64,000 nt of DNA from positions 17,787-81,786 of the forward strand of contig NZ_FZNL01000021.1 of the NCBI RefSeq assembly GCF_900187965.1. Reading direction: 5' to 3'. The position numbers and the translations under genes are program-made. Every line of letters begins with the position of its first letter. Position 1 is the stretch's first letter. Below the pieces are notes generated by a model, which saw only the letters and a program-made list of their open reading frames with translations, did no database searches and had not been told where the DNA came from. Of this stretch, positions 17,618 through 27,628 are shown piece by piece. Origin of the DNA: Flavobacterium sp. ov086 (lineage in GTDB: Bacteria; Bacteroidota; Bacteroidia; Flavobacteriales; Flavobacteriaceae).

Positions 17618-17708
17618 TTTAACCGCAGAGAACACAATGCAACAAAACGCAAAGTTCGCAAAGCTATTTATTATAAACTTTGCGAACTTTGCGTGAACTT
17701 TACGGTTA
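17618..17708. repeat. Family-A intergenic palindrome
   Basis: Outer words TTTAACCGCAGAGAA and CTTTACGGTTAAA enclose perfect inner arms ACGCAAAGTTCGCAAAG (about 17647-17663) / CTTTGCGAACTTTGCGT (17678-17694). It lies between the SusD and M43 genes, both on the minus strand. The rest of the 17409-17776 spacer is AT-rich with no gene. Confidence 0.8.
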
Positions 17709-17722
17709 AAATAAAAACAAAA

Positions 17723-17756
17723 AAAACCAGGAATCTATCTAAAGATCCCCGGTCAA
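17723..17756 (-). terminator. Terminator of the SusCD transcript
   Basis: The inverted repeat CCAGGAATC (17727-17735) / GATCCCCGG (17744-17752), with two G-U-type mismatches, is followed on the minus strand by a run of T. It lies 21 bases after the SusD stop. Confidence 0.65.
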
Positions 17757-17776
17757 AAACAGAAAACTAACTCAAA

Positions 17777-19234
17777 TTAAAATCTGTCCCAAAATATTTT
17801 TGTTGTCATTAAATCTCCACCAATTGCGGTAGCTGCTGCTTCATAATTATTTTTATTCAGCGTTTTATCAAAAAGCGAATAAATATTACGAACCGGTACT
17901 TTTCCATCTGCTGCTTCAACTGCAGTCGAAGGCGCTTGTAAAACAGGAAAATCTAATCTTCTGTATTCTGTCCATGCTTCAAATCCTCTATTGTAGTAGG
18001 CGATCCAAAGCTGGTACGCAATCTTTTCTTTAGGTGTTCCAGTAGCAGTTGCAAAAGCAACATCGGCTCTGCCAACATATGTTTGTGCGTCGGCATTTGC
18101 TACTCCCCAGAAATTCATACTTGCCAAAATTCCTTTTTTATAATATTCCTCTGCAGTTCCACCTACAGAAAATCCTCTATTAGCAGCATCTGCAAGTAAA
18201 AAACAAGTTTCTGTATAGTCAAAAATAACTCCTGGATTTGTTTTCAGTTTTAATCTTGGCCCTACATTAGAGAAATCTCCATAAGTCACTTGTTTTGCAT
18301 AAGGCGCTCCTTTATAATTACCCTCTTTTTTAGATTCCGGATTGAAGAAAACATCGCGTCTTGGATCATTTTTTGCATTCAATTCATTGACAAAAAACTC
18401 TGTTGGTACAGTCTGTTTTTCGTTTACCAAAGTATCATATAGAGGATTCATATCGATAATTGACGAGAAATACTGAAACAATGCAGTTTGGCTCTCATTT
18501 GTCATTACTCCGGAATTATAGGCACTTTCAATCATGCTCTTAGCTTTTACCGCATCCACATCGGCAAGATGCAAACCTAATTTCAGCTTCACACTATTGG
18601 CTAATATTTTCCAGCTGGCCACTCTACCCTGATAGATTAAATCTCCATTAGCAAAACTTCCGTTACTACTATCCATATCAGCTATTGCAGCATCTAATCT
18701 TGTTGCTAAATCTAAATAAACAGTTTTTGCATCGTCATATTTAGGAAGCGGATATGCTGCAATATTCAACGCTTCAGTATAAGGAACATTTCCAAACAAA
18801 TCGACAAGCGTTTGATACACCATAACAATCTGAACTTCAAGTATCGAAATTTTGTTTTTCTTAATTGCTATATCAACCGGACCTAACGCCTCTATGTTCT
18901 TAATTTGTTTTTGAGCGTTTATCAAATCCTGCAAAACATCTCTGTACAATAAAATAGAATGAGAATTTCCTAAGTTTCTTCTTTCCTGATTGTAATTTAC
19001 CTCATCTGTATAGGTAGTACTTGTCCAATATTGTGCGTACCCTCTAAAATTATTATCATTTACAGAAGCATTAGTTAGGAAATAAGCATAATTAACCTGT
19101 GCGCTTGTCATTAAAGCACTGGGTAAAGCAGTTGTATATGCTTTTTTGTCCAGATTTAATTCATCGACACTATCACATGAAGCAATCGAAAGTAAAATGG
19201 CTCCTGCAAAAAATATTGTTTTTATTATTTTCAT
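17777..19234 (-). CDS. SusD/RagB-family nutrient-binding outer-membrane lipoprotein
   Basis: A 485-residue surface lipoprotein of the SusD-like_2 group. The lipobox is LLSIASC with Cys near residue 20, followed by an alpha-helical TPR-type body. Recognisable segments are RGYAQYWTS, YGDFSNVGPRLK and FEAWTEYRRLDFP near the C-terminus. SusD proteins cap the SusC barrel and capture substrate. Members of this subgroup, like RagB of Porphyromonas, often serve peptides rather than glycans, which fits the surrounding peptidase and hydroxyproline genes; the peptide role is inferred. It starts 12 bases after the SusC stop, in one transcript. Confidence 0.92.
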   Translation of the reverse strand: MKIIKTIFFAGAILLSIASCDSVDELNLDKKAYTTALPSALMTSAQVNYAYFLTNASVNDNNFRGYAQYWTSTTYTDEVNYNQERRNLGNSHSILLYRDVLQDLINAQKQIKNIEALGPVDIAIKKNKISILEVQIVMVYQTLVDLFGNVPYTEALNIAAYPLPKYDDAKTVYLDLATRLDAAIADMDSSNGSFANGDLIYQGRVASWKILANSVKLKLGLHLADVDAVKAKSMIESAYNSGVMTNESQTALFQYFSSIIDMNPLYDTLVNEKQTVPTEFFVNELNAKNDPRRDVFFNPESKKEGNYKGAPYAKQVTYGDFSNVGPRLKLKTNPGVIFDYTETCFLLADAANRGFSVGGTAEEYYKKGILASMNFWGVANADAQTYVGRADVAFATATGTPKEKIAYQLWIAYYNRGFEAWTEYRRLDFPVLQAPSTAVEAADGKVPVRNIYSLFDKTLNKNNYEAAATAIGGDLMTTKIFWDRF

Positions 19235-19245
19235 CTTGTTTATTT

Positions 19246-22200
19246 TTAGAATTGAACTTTCATATTAAAGTTATACTCCTTTGATGTAGGCAAAACTCCG
19301 GTTTGAAAACCTTGAAGATTTCCTGAAGACATTCCTGCTTCCGGATCTGCATAGGGTAAATTTTTACTTATGATCCATAAGTTAGATCCATTGAAGGCAA
19401 AAATTATATTACTTATAAAAGTCTTTGCAAGAAATTTAGAAGGTAATCTATAGCTCAATCCTACCTCACGTAACTTTACATAAGATGCATCGTAAACATA
19501 TTGTTGCTCCGGCATTGAGTTATAAAAAGAATAACCGTCTGCTCCTTCTACACTTACAATCTTATCATTGGGAGTTCCGTCAGCTTTTACACCCGGTAAC
19601 AAAATTCCTCCGCCATCTGCAAGGGGATCTCTTTGTGGATGTCCTAAATGATTATTCGTTACCGTGCTTTCATAGATTCCTGTTGTGTGTCCAAAACGTT
19701 GATCTAATGAATACACATCTCCACCTTTTTTCACATCAATTAAAAAGTTAAATGTGAAATTTTTATAAGTCAAAACGTTATTAATACCACCAATCCAGTC
19801 CGGATTCACATCACCAATAATTGCTCCTGCAGTTTGCTGGTATCTTCCGTTTGCACGAATTACTTTTTGTCCGTTTAAATAGGTAAATCCTGAACCTATA
19901 AATTGTCCAACCGGTTTTCCAACCTCAGCAACATATCCTATACCCTGAAAAGATCCTAATGAAATCCTGTCTGCTCCTCCTAATGAGATCACTTCATTTT
20001 TGTTAGTAGACCAGTTTATTTTTGCTTCCCAAGAGAAATTTGCAGTTTTAACCGGAATTACATTCAACGTCACTTCATATCCTTTATTTTGAACATCTCC
20101 TGCATTTATCCAAGCTCTTGTATACCCTGTTTGCGATGGAGTTTCAATAGAAAGAATTTGATTTGTTGTGTTTGTTTTATAGTATGAAAAATCAAAACCT
20201 ACTCTGTTTTTAAACAATTTAAATTCAAAACCTGCTTCAAAACCTTTAGTCAGCTCACTTTTTAAATTAGCGTTACTTTTTTCGTTTTCTGTAGAAAAAC
20301 GAATTCCGCCAGGACCAAAATTATCATTCTTAGAATAAGTCGCTACAGTCTTTCCAAAAGGGGCATCATTTCCTGTTTCTGCATAATTCAGGCGTACTTT
20401 TCCAAAAGACAACCAATCTGTTTTAAGGTGATTACTAAAAATATAAGTTCCTGTAATAGACGGGTATGTATAAGTATTATTTTCCTTTGGCAATGTCGAA
20501 GACTGATCTACACGATATGTTCCCTCTAAGAAATAAGTGTCTAAAAAATTAAAACTTGCATTAGCATAAACACTATTTGTTCCCAAAGTTGTCTGATACT
20601 CTGTAGGATTATTTATTTTATCAACCGAATTACTTAAAGCATACATTCCCGGCACGACTAAACCTCCGTTAGTTCTGGCATAAATCGAAGTACTAATAGA
20701 ACGTCTTGTATTTCCACCAATCATTCCATTGAACTTTATACCTTCAGTAATACCAGTCTTAAAACTCAGGATTAAATCAAAATTGACCTCTCTAAAATCT
20801 TTATCGTACCTAGAATATTGTCCTTGTCCGTTTGGCGTTCTTTTTGACCCTACAGCAATACGCTCTTCTTGTAATTGATGGTAATAATCTACAGCACCTT
20901 TACCGGTAATATCAAACCAGTCGTTTACTTGTGTAGTCAAATTAACGTTTCCAAAGAAACGATCACGATCCATAGTATTGTAATTATTATATCTCTGGAA
21001 ATAAGGATTGTCATGAAACTGAACTGTTAAATCATTCGGTCCGGTCACGTTCCATGTTGTGTTTCCACCTGTTAGATTATAAGCATCTCTTAAATCTTTA
21101 AAATCTACACTTGTTGAATACCATTGTCTAATACTACTCAAATAATTGTTTCCACCATCACCATAACCTGTTTCATTCATTCCTTTCGCATTCGCTTTTA
21201 AATAATTGGCAGAAGCTGATATTTTAGTCTTAGGCTTTAAGTTATAACTTGCTGAGAAATTAAAATTATCCTTGCGATTATCACTATTCGGTAAAATTCC
21301 CTGATCCTGATTGTAATTTGTATATCCAAATCTGAAGTCACCATTTTCATTAGATCCGGCAAATGCAACATTATTAACATATGTTACACTCTTTTGATAA
21401 AAACTATTTGGGTTTTCCTGTACTGCTGTCCAAGGAGTTGCTTTTCCGTAACCTGGCAACTGAGGATAAAATGATTTCCAATTGTAAACTAATAAATTAG
21501 GATCAAACTTTGGTCCCCAGGAAGCATCATCGGTTGCAGCATAAGGATGTTCACCACTGCCTAAATTTACTGTACCATAAAAATCTCCATAACCCCCGCC
21601 ATATTGATTTTGATATTCCGGCAATGTCTTTTTATCAACTACACCAACAGTAATCCCAGAACTAAAAGTCACTCCCAGACCACCTTTAGATTTACTTCCT
21701 TTTTTTAGGGTAACCAAAATAACTCCGTTTGAAGCTCTTGAACCATATAATGCCGAAGCCGCAGAACCTTTCAAAACGTTCATTGTTTCGATATCATCCG
21801 GATTAATGTCTGAAGCAGCATTTCCGTAATCGTATCCACCAGTATTACCACCGCTTTTTTGGTCAGCACTGTTCGTGTTATCATTATTTAACGGAATTCC
21901 GTCTACGATCCATAATGCCTGATTGTTTCCTGTTAGCGAAGTTGTACCACGAATAATAACATTGGTAGAACCTCCAATATTATTGTTACGTCTAATTTGT
22001 ACTCCGGCAATTTTACCCGAAATTGAGTTCGCAACGTTTCCTGTATTTACCTTTGTCAGATCTTCGCCTTTTATTTCCTGAGTGGCATATCCAAGAGATT
22101 TCTTTTCTCTCTTAACGCCCAAAGCGGTAACCACGATTTCCTGAAGCTGTTCTGAACCTCCGGCTAAAACTACATTCACAACAGCATTTGAAGCTGTTAT

Positions 22201-22452
22201 TTCCTGAGTTTTCATTCCAATATAATTAAAGACCAGTACAGAATTTGAACTTGCTTTAATAGAATATTTTCCGTCAAAATCTGTTTGAGTTCCTGTTTTT
22301 GTTCCCTTAATCAATACACTCGCACCCGGCAAAGGGATTCCTGCATTATCTGAAACAATTCCCGATACAACCCGCTCTTGTGCGAGCGCAAATTGTGCTA
22401 GCAGTACAAAAAAAAGTACCACCGTTTTTCTTTGAAAAAACTTAAATTTCAT
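19246..22452 (-). CDS. SusC/RagA-family TonB-dependent outer-membrane transporter
   Basis: A 1068-residue importer. It has a signal peptide (VVLFFVLLAQFALAQ), a carboxypeptidase-regulatory-like domain (VSGIVSDNAGIPLPGASV), a TonB-box-like EIVVTALG, and a plug domain with the family motif GKIAGVQIRR and ASALYGSRASNGVILVT. A long beta-barrel follows, ending in phenylalanine. With SusD it forms a bin-type complex that imports oligomers, probably peptides here. It has its own promoter with a strong AraC-type operator at 22513-22542 and is separated by a terminator from the upstream peptidase gene. Confidence 0.95.
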   Translation of the reverse strand: MKFKFFQRKTVVLFFVLLAQFALAQERVVSGIVSDNAGIPLPGASVLIKGTKTGTQTDFDGKYSIKASSNSVLVFNYIGMKTQEITASNAVVNVVLAGGSEQLQEIVVTALGVKREKKSLGYATQEIKGEDLTKVNTGNVANSISGKIAGVQIRRNNNIGGSTNVIIRGTTSLTGNNQALWIVDGIPLNNDNTNSADQKSGGNTGGYDYGNAASDINPDDIETMNVLKGSAASALYGSRASNGVILVTLKKGSKSKGGLGVTFSSGITVGVVDKKTLPEYQNQYGGGYGDFYGTVNLGSGEHPYAATDDASWGPKFDPNLLVYNWKSFYPQLPGYGKATPWTAVQENPNSFYQKSVTYVNNVAFAGSNENGDFRFGYTNYNQDQGILPNSDNRKDNFNFSASYNLKPKTKISASANYLKANAKGMNETGYGDGGNNYLSSIRQWYSTSVDFKDLRDAYNLTGGNTTWNVTGPNDLTVQFHDNPYFQRYNNYNTMDRDRFFGNVNLTTQVNDWFDITGKGAVDYYHQLQEERIAVGSKRTPNGQGQYSRYDKDFREVNFDLILSFKTGITEGIKFNGMIGGNTRRSISTSIYARTNGGLVVPGMYALSNSVDKINNPTEYQTTLGTNSVYANASFNFLDTYFLEGTYRVDQSSTLPKENNTYTYPSITGTYIFSNHLKTDWLSFGKVRLNYAETGNDAPFGKTVATYSKNDNFGPGGIRFSTENEKSNANLKSELTKGFEAGFEFKLFKNRVGFDFSYYKTNTTNQILSIETPSQTGYTRAWINAGDVQNKGYEVTLNVIPVKTANFSWEAKINWSTNKNEVISLGGADRISLGSFQGIGYVAEVGKPVGQFIGSGFTYLNGQKVIRANGRYQQTAGAIIGDVNPDWIGGINNVLTYKNFTFNFLIDVKKGGDVYSLDQRFGHTTGIYESTVTNNHLGHPQRDPLADGGGILLPGVKADGTPNDKIVSVEGADGYSFYNSMPEQQYVYDASYVKLREVGLSYRLPSKFLAKTFISNIIFAFNGSNLWIISKNLPYADPEAGMSSGNLQGFQTGVLPTSKEYNFNMKVQF

Positions 22453-22477
22453 AAATAGGTTTTATAATTAGTATTGG

Positions 22478-22542
22478 CAAATATTTTGCTTTTTCCATAA
22501 TTTTTATGACAATATATTACCACAAAAACCTATTATATTACC
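22478..22542 (-). promoter_or_regulatory. Predicted promoter and AraC-type operator of susCD
   Basis: On the minus strand the -7-like AATATTTG (22478-22485; one mismatch to TAnnTTTG) is 26 bases before the ATG. Thirty bases further upstream are two perfect direct half-sites that read TATATTACC on the plus strand (22513-22521 and 22534-22542), exactly 21 bp apart. They align with the 31275-31304 operator at 22 of 29 core positions. Two helical turns between direct repeats is typical of AraC-family binding. Confidence 0.65.
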
Positions 22543-22645
22543 CTTTAATTACACATTTATTATTTACATATGTATTATCTTACCTTTAAAAATCTAACTT
22601 AATTCTTCATTTAAATTTTCTGAATTTTTCATCTATTCCAAAACA

Positions 22646-22690
22646 AAAAAAGGAGAACCTCTTTTTACAGAAGTTCTCCTTTTTTAACCT
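22646..22690 (-). terminator. Terminator of the hydroxyproline/peptidase operon
   Basis: Eight-base stem AGGAGAAC (22651-22658) / GTTCTCCT (22673-22680), with runs of A before and T after, so it can work on both strands. It lies just after the S9 peptidase stop and before the susC promoter, which makes susCD a separate transcript. Confidence 0.8.
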
Positions 22691-22702
22691 AATTAGTAAA
22701 TC

Positions 22703-24865
22703 TTATTTTGTTCCCGGAGGACATTTTTCATATATAAATTTCATAAAAGTGTCTACCAAATGTCTTGTAGTTCCTTCACCTTCATATATAGAATGTGAAC
22801 GATTTGGATAAATCATTAAATTAAACATTCTGTCATATTTGATCAATTCATTAATCAAAACCTCTGCATTTTTGTAGTGTACATTATCATCTCCCGTTCC
22901 GTGAATGTAAAGCAAATTACCTTTCAGATTCTTTGCATACGTAACCGGCGAAGCCTGAACATAAGTTGCTTCGTTCTCACTTGGTAATCCCATATAACGC
23001 TCAGTATAAATATTATCATAAAAATGCTGATCTGTAACTGCCGAAATTGCTACACCTGTTTTATATATATCAGGATATTGAAACATCAAATTCAATGTTA
23101 CTGCTCCACCGCCACTCCATCCATGAACAGCAACTCTATCAGCATCAATAAAATTCCATTTCAAAACTTCTTTCGCCGCCATTGCCTGATCGCGAGTATT
23201 TATAATTCCGATATTTTTATAAATAGATTTTCTCCATTTTGTTCCTTTTAATACTGGAGTTCCCCTGTTGTCCATCGCAATTCCGATGTATCCTTTTGGA
23301 ATTAGCAAATCTATAAATTCATTAAAATAAGGCGTATCATTTGCTACCGAAGCCATTGGTTCACCATAAACATAAAAGAATAATGGGTATTTTTTTAATG
23401 GATCAAAATTTAATGGTTTTGCCATAATTCCATCCATTTCGACACCATCAGCAGTTGTTACTTTAAACTTTTCAAGTGAAAAATTACGATTTGGCTTTGC
23501 AAAAACATCTGCCTCCTTTGGCAATATTTTTTTATGATCTGATAACGAAACCAAGCGAATATTATAATCGCGATTGATATTAGAATTCGTATGTTTTGCA
23601 TATGATCCATCAGTAGAAAATTGATATTCGTTTGTTCCTTCAAATTCTTCAGGAGTAATTCTTTTTGTTTTCCCTGAGTTCAAATTCGTTTCATACAAAT
23701 ATCTTTGCGTCGCATCTTTAGGGCTTGAGATATAGTAGATCGATTTTGTTTTGTCATTATAAGCTTTATAATAAGCATCATAATTTCCGGTTGTAACTAA
23801 TGTTTTTTTCTTTCCGTCAGCACTAATTTTATAAACATGCATCCAGCCATCAGCATCAGAACTCCATAAAAAAGATTTTCCATTATCTACAAACTGACAC
23901 GGAAAACCATCATAAACTCCCGAAGAAATATCAAAAACATCAATCCACTCCGGTGATTTTTCCTGATAGATTAAATTTGCTTTACCCGTTTGTGCATTGC
24001 AATTATAGATTGAAGCCTGATTTTGGAGTCTGTTTAACTGAATCACCATTACAGCATCTTTAGCAACCCATTCCATACGAACCAAATAATTATTATCAGG
24101 TTCACCCGGAATATCAAGCCAATTAGTTTTTAAAGAAGTGATATCAATAACACCAATTTTTACTGAAGAAGGTTTTTCTCCCGCTTTAGGATATTCTACC
24201 GGAACCACAAATGGATATAGCGCATCTGTGTTATTAATCATTAAATGGAATTTTGTTTCTGAAGCATCAACGCGCCAAAAAGCAATACTTTTTCCGTCAG
24301 GACTCCAACGAAATCCATCGCGTGCCGCAAGTTCTTCTTCGTAAACCCAGTCAAAAGTTCCGTTGATTACCTTATCCGTTCCATCGGTTGTTAAAGGAGT
24401 TATTTTCCCCGAAGCCAGATTTTCCAGATAAATATTATGCTTAGAAACATAAGCAACATTCTCGTTGTCATTTGAGAATTTAGCAAACATCAAAGATGAT
24501 TCTTCTAAATTTACTCCCAACTTTCTTCCTTTTCCGGTTGTCAAATCAAAAAACCAATAATCTCCTTTAGTTTTTGCTCTCCAAACAGTTTTTGAGTTCG
24601 TGTAAACTAATACTTTTGTCTTGTTTTGATTCCAAACCAAATCTTCAACTTCGCTATTGAAACCTGCATTTTTTAATTGTTCACCTGTTAAAACAGTCGT
24701 ACTTTGATTTAACTTATCTACATCGTAAACCAAAACATTCTGATCAGAACTTACCCAGAAAGAATGCGAATTGGGAAGCCATTTTAGCTCATTGATATCA
24801 ATGCCAGTCTGAGCAAAAATACCTGAGCAAACAAAAAGTAGTAGTAAAAAGTGTTTTTTAATCAT
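22703..24865 (-). CDS. S9-family dipeptidyl peptidase IV-like protease
   Basis: A 720-residue exported peptidase with a signal peptide (HFLLLLFVCSGIFAQ), a beta-propeller DPP4 N-domain and a C-terminal alpha/beta-hydrolase domain. The catalytic serine is in GWSGGG (Ser584), the acid in HGTGDDNVHY and the histidine in NRSHSIYEGEG. The double-Glu motif VYEEELAARDG (about residue 175), which anchors the substrate amino terminus in DPP-IV, is present, so release of Xaa-Pro dipeptides is a fair inference. It ends the catabolic operon, two bases after the M24B gene, which links Xaa-Pro release to hydroxyproline breakdown. Confidence 0.92.
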   Translation of the reverse strand: MIKKHFLLLLFVCSGIFAQTGIDINELKWLPNSHSFWVSSDQNVLVYDVDKLNQSTTVLTGEQLKNAGFNSEVEDLVWNQNKTKVLVYTNSKTVWRAKTKGDYWFFDLTTGKGRKLGVNLEESSLMFAKFSNDNENVAYVSKHNIYLENLASGKITPLTTDGTDKVINGTFDWVYEEELAARDGFRWSPDGKSIAFWRVDASETKFHLMINNTDALYPFVVPVEYPKAGEKPSSVKIGVIDITSLKTNWLDIPGEPDNNYLVRMEWVAKDAVMVIQLNRLQNQASIYNCNAQTGKANLIYQEKSPEWIDVFDISSGVYDGFPCQFVDNGKSFLWSSDADGWMHVYKISADGKKKTLVTTGNYDAYYKAYNDKTKSIYYISSPKDATQRYLYETNLNSGKTKRITPEEFEGTNEYQFSTDGSYAKHTNSNINRDYNIRLVSLSDHKKILPKEADVFAKPNRNFSLEKFKVTTADGVEMDGIMAKPLNFDPLKKYPLFFYVYGEPMASVANDTPYFNEFIDLLIPKGYIGIAMDNRGTPVLKGTKWRKSIYKNIGIINTRDQAMAAKEVLKWNFIDADRVAVHGWSGGGAVTLNLMFQYPDIYKTGVAISAVTDQHFYDNIYTERYMGLPSENEATYVQASPVTYAKNLKGNLLYIHGTGDDNVHYKNAEVLINELIKYDRMFNLMIYPNRSHSIYEGEGTTRHLVDTFMKFIYEKCPPGTK

Positions 24866-24867
24866 GT

Positions 24868-26163
24868 TTATTTGATGTTAATTAGTGATTCTATTTCTAT
24901 AATTTCAATTGGCAGTTCCTCAGATAAATTGATGTTTCCGTTTTCTGTCAATAAATAATCATTTTCTAGTCGGCAGCCAATTCCTTCTTCCCTAATATAA
25001 ATTCCGGGCTCGCAAGTTAGGACCATTCCTTTTTCGAACGGTTTAGAATATAGCCCGACATCATGAACATCAAGTCCTAAAAAATGTGCCGTTCCGTGCA
25101 TGAAATATTTTTTATAAGCCGGATTTTGTGGATCCTGAGCCGCGATTTCTTCTTTAGTAATCAACTTCAGTTTAACCAATTCTGCTTCGATCAGACTTGC
25201 CATTTGCAATTCATAATCTTTTGACAAAACTCCGGGTTTCAAGAATTTTGAACCTTCTTTTAAACAATATAAAACAGACTCGTAAACTTCTTTCTGACGT
25301 GGTGAAAATTTTCCATTTACCGGAAGACAGCGTGTAGTATCTGAATTATAATTAGCATAACAAACGCCAAAATCTACCAAAATCATTTCGCCATCTTTAC
25401 AAACAGAATCATTGGTATTATAATGAAGTGCACAGGCATTTTTACCAGAAGCTATAATAGGCTTGAATGCATGACGATTTCCTCCATTTTTAATATATTG
25501 ATAAGCTAGTTCAGCTTCTAATTCGTATTCTTTTACATCTGGTTTCACAGCTTTTAAAAGTCCTTTAAATCCTTTGACACTTATGGAGATTGCTTTCCGA
25601 ATCAAATCGATTTCTTCATCAGATTTTACTGGTCGCAATTCTCTGGTAATTTTAGCAACACGCTCGTATTGATGCAAAGGGTATTTTTGTTTACACCACT
25701 GAATCATTCGATCCTGACGTGTATTCATTTCTGAAGTTACCCTTTTAATATGCTCGTTATGCCCTAAATAAATTACATCTGCTTCAAAAGCAAAAAGCTG
25801 AATTGTCTTTTCGAATTCATGAATCCATTTCACATTTTTAATTCCCGAAATAACCGAAACTTTTTCTTTCGTCAGGAAATCTCCTTCCCAGATTAAAGTG
25901 TGCTCACTAACTTCTTTTACAAATAAAATTGCTCGGTTTTCTTCTTTAAAAGCATAAGGATAAAGTACTAAAATAGTTTCGTCCTGCTCAATTCCCGACA
26001 AATAAAACAAATCATTATTTTGCGCAAAACCCATTACATCATCTGCGTTATTGGGCATTACATCATTTGATGTTAAAATTGCCAAACTATTATTTTGCAT
26101 CTTTTCGATAAACCTTTTTCGGTTATTCTCAAACAAAGAAACTGGAATTGAATCGTATCTCAT
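24868..26163 (-). CDS. Aminopeptidase P (Xaa-Pro aminopeptidase, M24B)
   Basis: A 431-residue two-domain peptidase. The aminopeptidase P N-domain (about residues 1-135) is followed by the pita-bread fold with its metal ligands: VDFGVCYANYNSD (two Asp), HGTAHFLGLDVHD (His), TCEPGIYI (Glu) and GCRLENDYL (Glu). It cuts the bond before proline or hydroxyproline, a job other aminopeptidases do poorly. No signal peptide is visible, so it is cytosolic. It lies 3 bases after the oxidase gene and 2 bases before the S9 gene, in the hydroxyproline operon. Confidence 0.93.
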   Translation of the reverse strand: MRYDSIPVSLFENNRKRFIEKMQNNSLAILTSNDVMPNNADDVMGFAQNNDLFYLSGIEQDETILVLYPYAFKEENRAILFVKEVSEHTLIWEGDFLTKEKVSVISGIKNVKWIHEFEKTIQLFAFEADVIYLGHNEHIKRVTSEMNTRQDRMIQWCKQKYPLHQYERVAKITRELRPVKSDEEIDLIRKAISISVKGFKGLLKAVKPDVKEYELEAELAYQYIKNGGNRHAFKPIIASGKNACALHYNTNDSVCKDGEMILVDFGVCYANYNSDTTRCLPVNGKFSPRQKEVYESVLYCLKEGSKFLKPGVLSKDYELQMASLIEAELVKLKLITKEEIAAQDPQNPAYKKYFMHGTAHFLGLDVHDVGLYSKPFEKGMVLTCEPGIYIREEGIGCRLENDYLLTENGNINLSEELPIEIIEIESLINIK

Positions 26164-26166
26164 CTT

Positions 26167-27402
26167 TTATAATTGAAACATTTTTGTATCAACAGAAGTT
26201 GTTTTACCAGAAATAATCTCGGTAATTACTTTTCCTGTTGCCGGCGCAAGACTTAAACCCATCATGGCGTGTCCGGTTGCGAAAGTCAAATTTACAACTT
26301 TTTCTGCTCGCGAAATAATTGGCATTCCAGAAGGTGTGCAAGGTCTGAATCCAAACCAGGTTTCTTGCTCTTCAGGCATTCCTATTTTCATTTCAGGGTA
26401 AAACTCGTTTATACTGTTTACAATTCCCTGTAGTCTGTTTTTATTGATTTTAGCATCTCCGGTGTGTGTGATTTCCATTGTACCTCCAAAACGGATGTCA
26501 TTATTCATTGGCGTTACCGCGACTTTTCCTTCACATAAAATAGAAGGAATTGATGGCTTATGGCTTTTATCTTTTAAAGTAAAACTGTAGCCTTTTCCTG
26601 GAAGAATTGAAATCGAAATCCCTGTTTTTTTCGCCAATAAAGGACTCCATGAACCTGCTGCCAAAACTACTTCGTCTGTTGCAAATGTGCCTTTGCTGGT
26701 TACAATTTTGGTGATTTTATTTTTATCAAAAACAAAATCCTGCACCATTGTTGCCGGATGTATTTCGACCTTCAATTGTTCTAATTCCTGCTTTATAAAT
26801 TGCATAAATTTTTGAGGATATAAATGCGCATCTCCTGTATAATGAACGCCTCCCTGAACATCAGTTTTTGTTCCCTTTTCTAATTTTGCAACGGCTTCCG
26901 CCGAAAGATAATCAACTTTCAACCCCATTTTTTCTGCTTCTCTTCCTTCAAGAAACATTTCGTGTCCTACTTTTTCGGTTTTGTACAACATTAAAAGTCC
27001 TTTTTCTTCATAGAAAAAAGAATTATTCTTTTTAGCAAAATCCTGATATAACTCTTTACTCAATAAAGATAAATCTCGTAATGCAGGCATTGCTTTTTCT
27101 ACATGTTTTGCATTTGCATGTTTGTAGAATTGTAATCCCCATTTGATTAAATCAGCATCTAATCTTGGTTTTACATAAAATGGACTTTGACTATTAAACA
27201 TCCATTTCATGCCTTGCGCAATCATACCGGGTTGCGCCAACGGAATTATATGCGACGGAACTATCATTCCTGCGTTTCCATAAGAACAACCGTCATCCAT
27301 CGCAGATTGATCAAAAATGGTTACCTCAAAACCTTCTTTAGCAAGATAATAGGCTGAACACAGACCAATTATTCCTCCTCCAATTATACTTACTTTTTTC
27401 AT
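26167..27402 (-). CDS. FAD-dependent D-amino-acid dehydrogenase, probable cis-4-hydroxy-D-proline oxidase
   Basis: A 411-residue DadA-type flavoprotein. The FAD-binding GGGIIGLCSAYYLAKEG is at the N-terminus, and the family segments GNAGMIVPSH, GYSFTL and GFRPCTPSGMPIIS are present. In the hydroxyproline pathway this family oxidises cis-4-hydroxy-D-proline to 1-pyrroline-4-hydroxy-2-carboxylate, passing electrons to the respiratory chain or oxygen. The assignment to hydroxyproline rests on the adjacent epimerase, deaminase and dehydrogenase genes. It is separated from the epimerase gene by 226 bases holding a palindromic element. Confidence 0.88.
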   Translation of the reverse strand: MKKVSIIGGGIIGLCSAYYLAKEGFEVTIFDQSAMDDGCSYGNAGMIVPSHIIPLAQPGMIAQGMKWMFNSQSPFYVKPRLDADLIKWGLQFYKHANAKHVEKAMPALRDLSLLSKELYQDFAKKNNSFFYEEKGLLMLYKTEKVGHEMFLEGREAEKMGLKVDYLSAEAVAKLEKGTKTDVQGGVHYTGDAHLYPQKFMQFIKQELEQLKVEIHPATMVQDFVFDKNKITKIVTSKGTFATDEVVLAAGSWSPLLAKKTGISISILPGKGYSFTLKDKSHKPSIPSILCEGKVAVTPMNNDIRFGGTMEITHTGDAKINKNRLQGIVNSINEFYPEMKIGMPEEQETWFGFRPCTPSGMPIISRAEKVVNLTFATGHAMMGLSLAPATGKVITEIISGKTTSVDTKMFQL

Positions 27403-27419
27403 TTATACAGAATTAAAAA

Positions 27420-27610
27420 ATTCATTGAAGGAAGTAATGCAGCCGATGTCATTAAGTTAAGAGATTTTAGAATGAAGATTGACGATTGTTGATTGTTGAT
27501 TTTATGCTTATTCAAACATCTTAAATCTAAAATCATTAATCAAAAATCTAAAATTCTCTCAATTTTCCCTTAACTTAATGATATTGCTATTGTAGCTTCC
27601 TTCAATGAAT
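27420..27610. repeat. 191-bp palindromic element inside the hydroxyproline operon
   Basis: ATTCATTGAAGGAAG (27420-27434) and TCATTAAGTTAAG (27449-27461) are mirrored exactly at 27596-27610 and 27569-27581, with an unrelated filler of similar length between the two words on each side. The centre is low-complexity, with GATTGTTGATTGTTG and AAATCTAAAA words. It has no coding capacity and looks like a non-autonomous (MITE-like) element or a large RNA hairpin between cotranscribed genes. I saw no other copy in the window. Confidence 0.75.
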
Positions 27611-27628
27611 CAAATTTTTTATTAGTTT

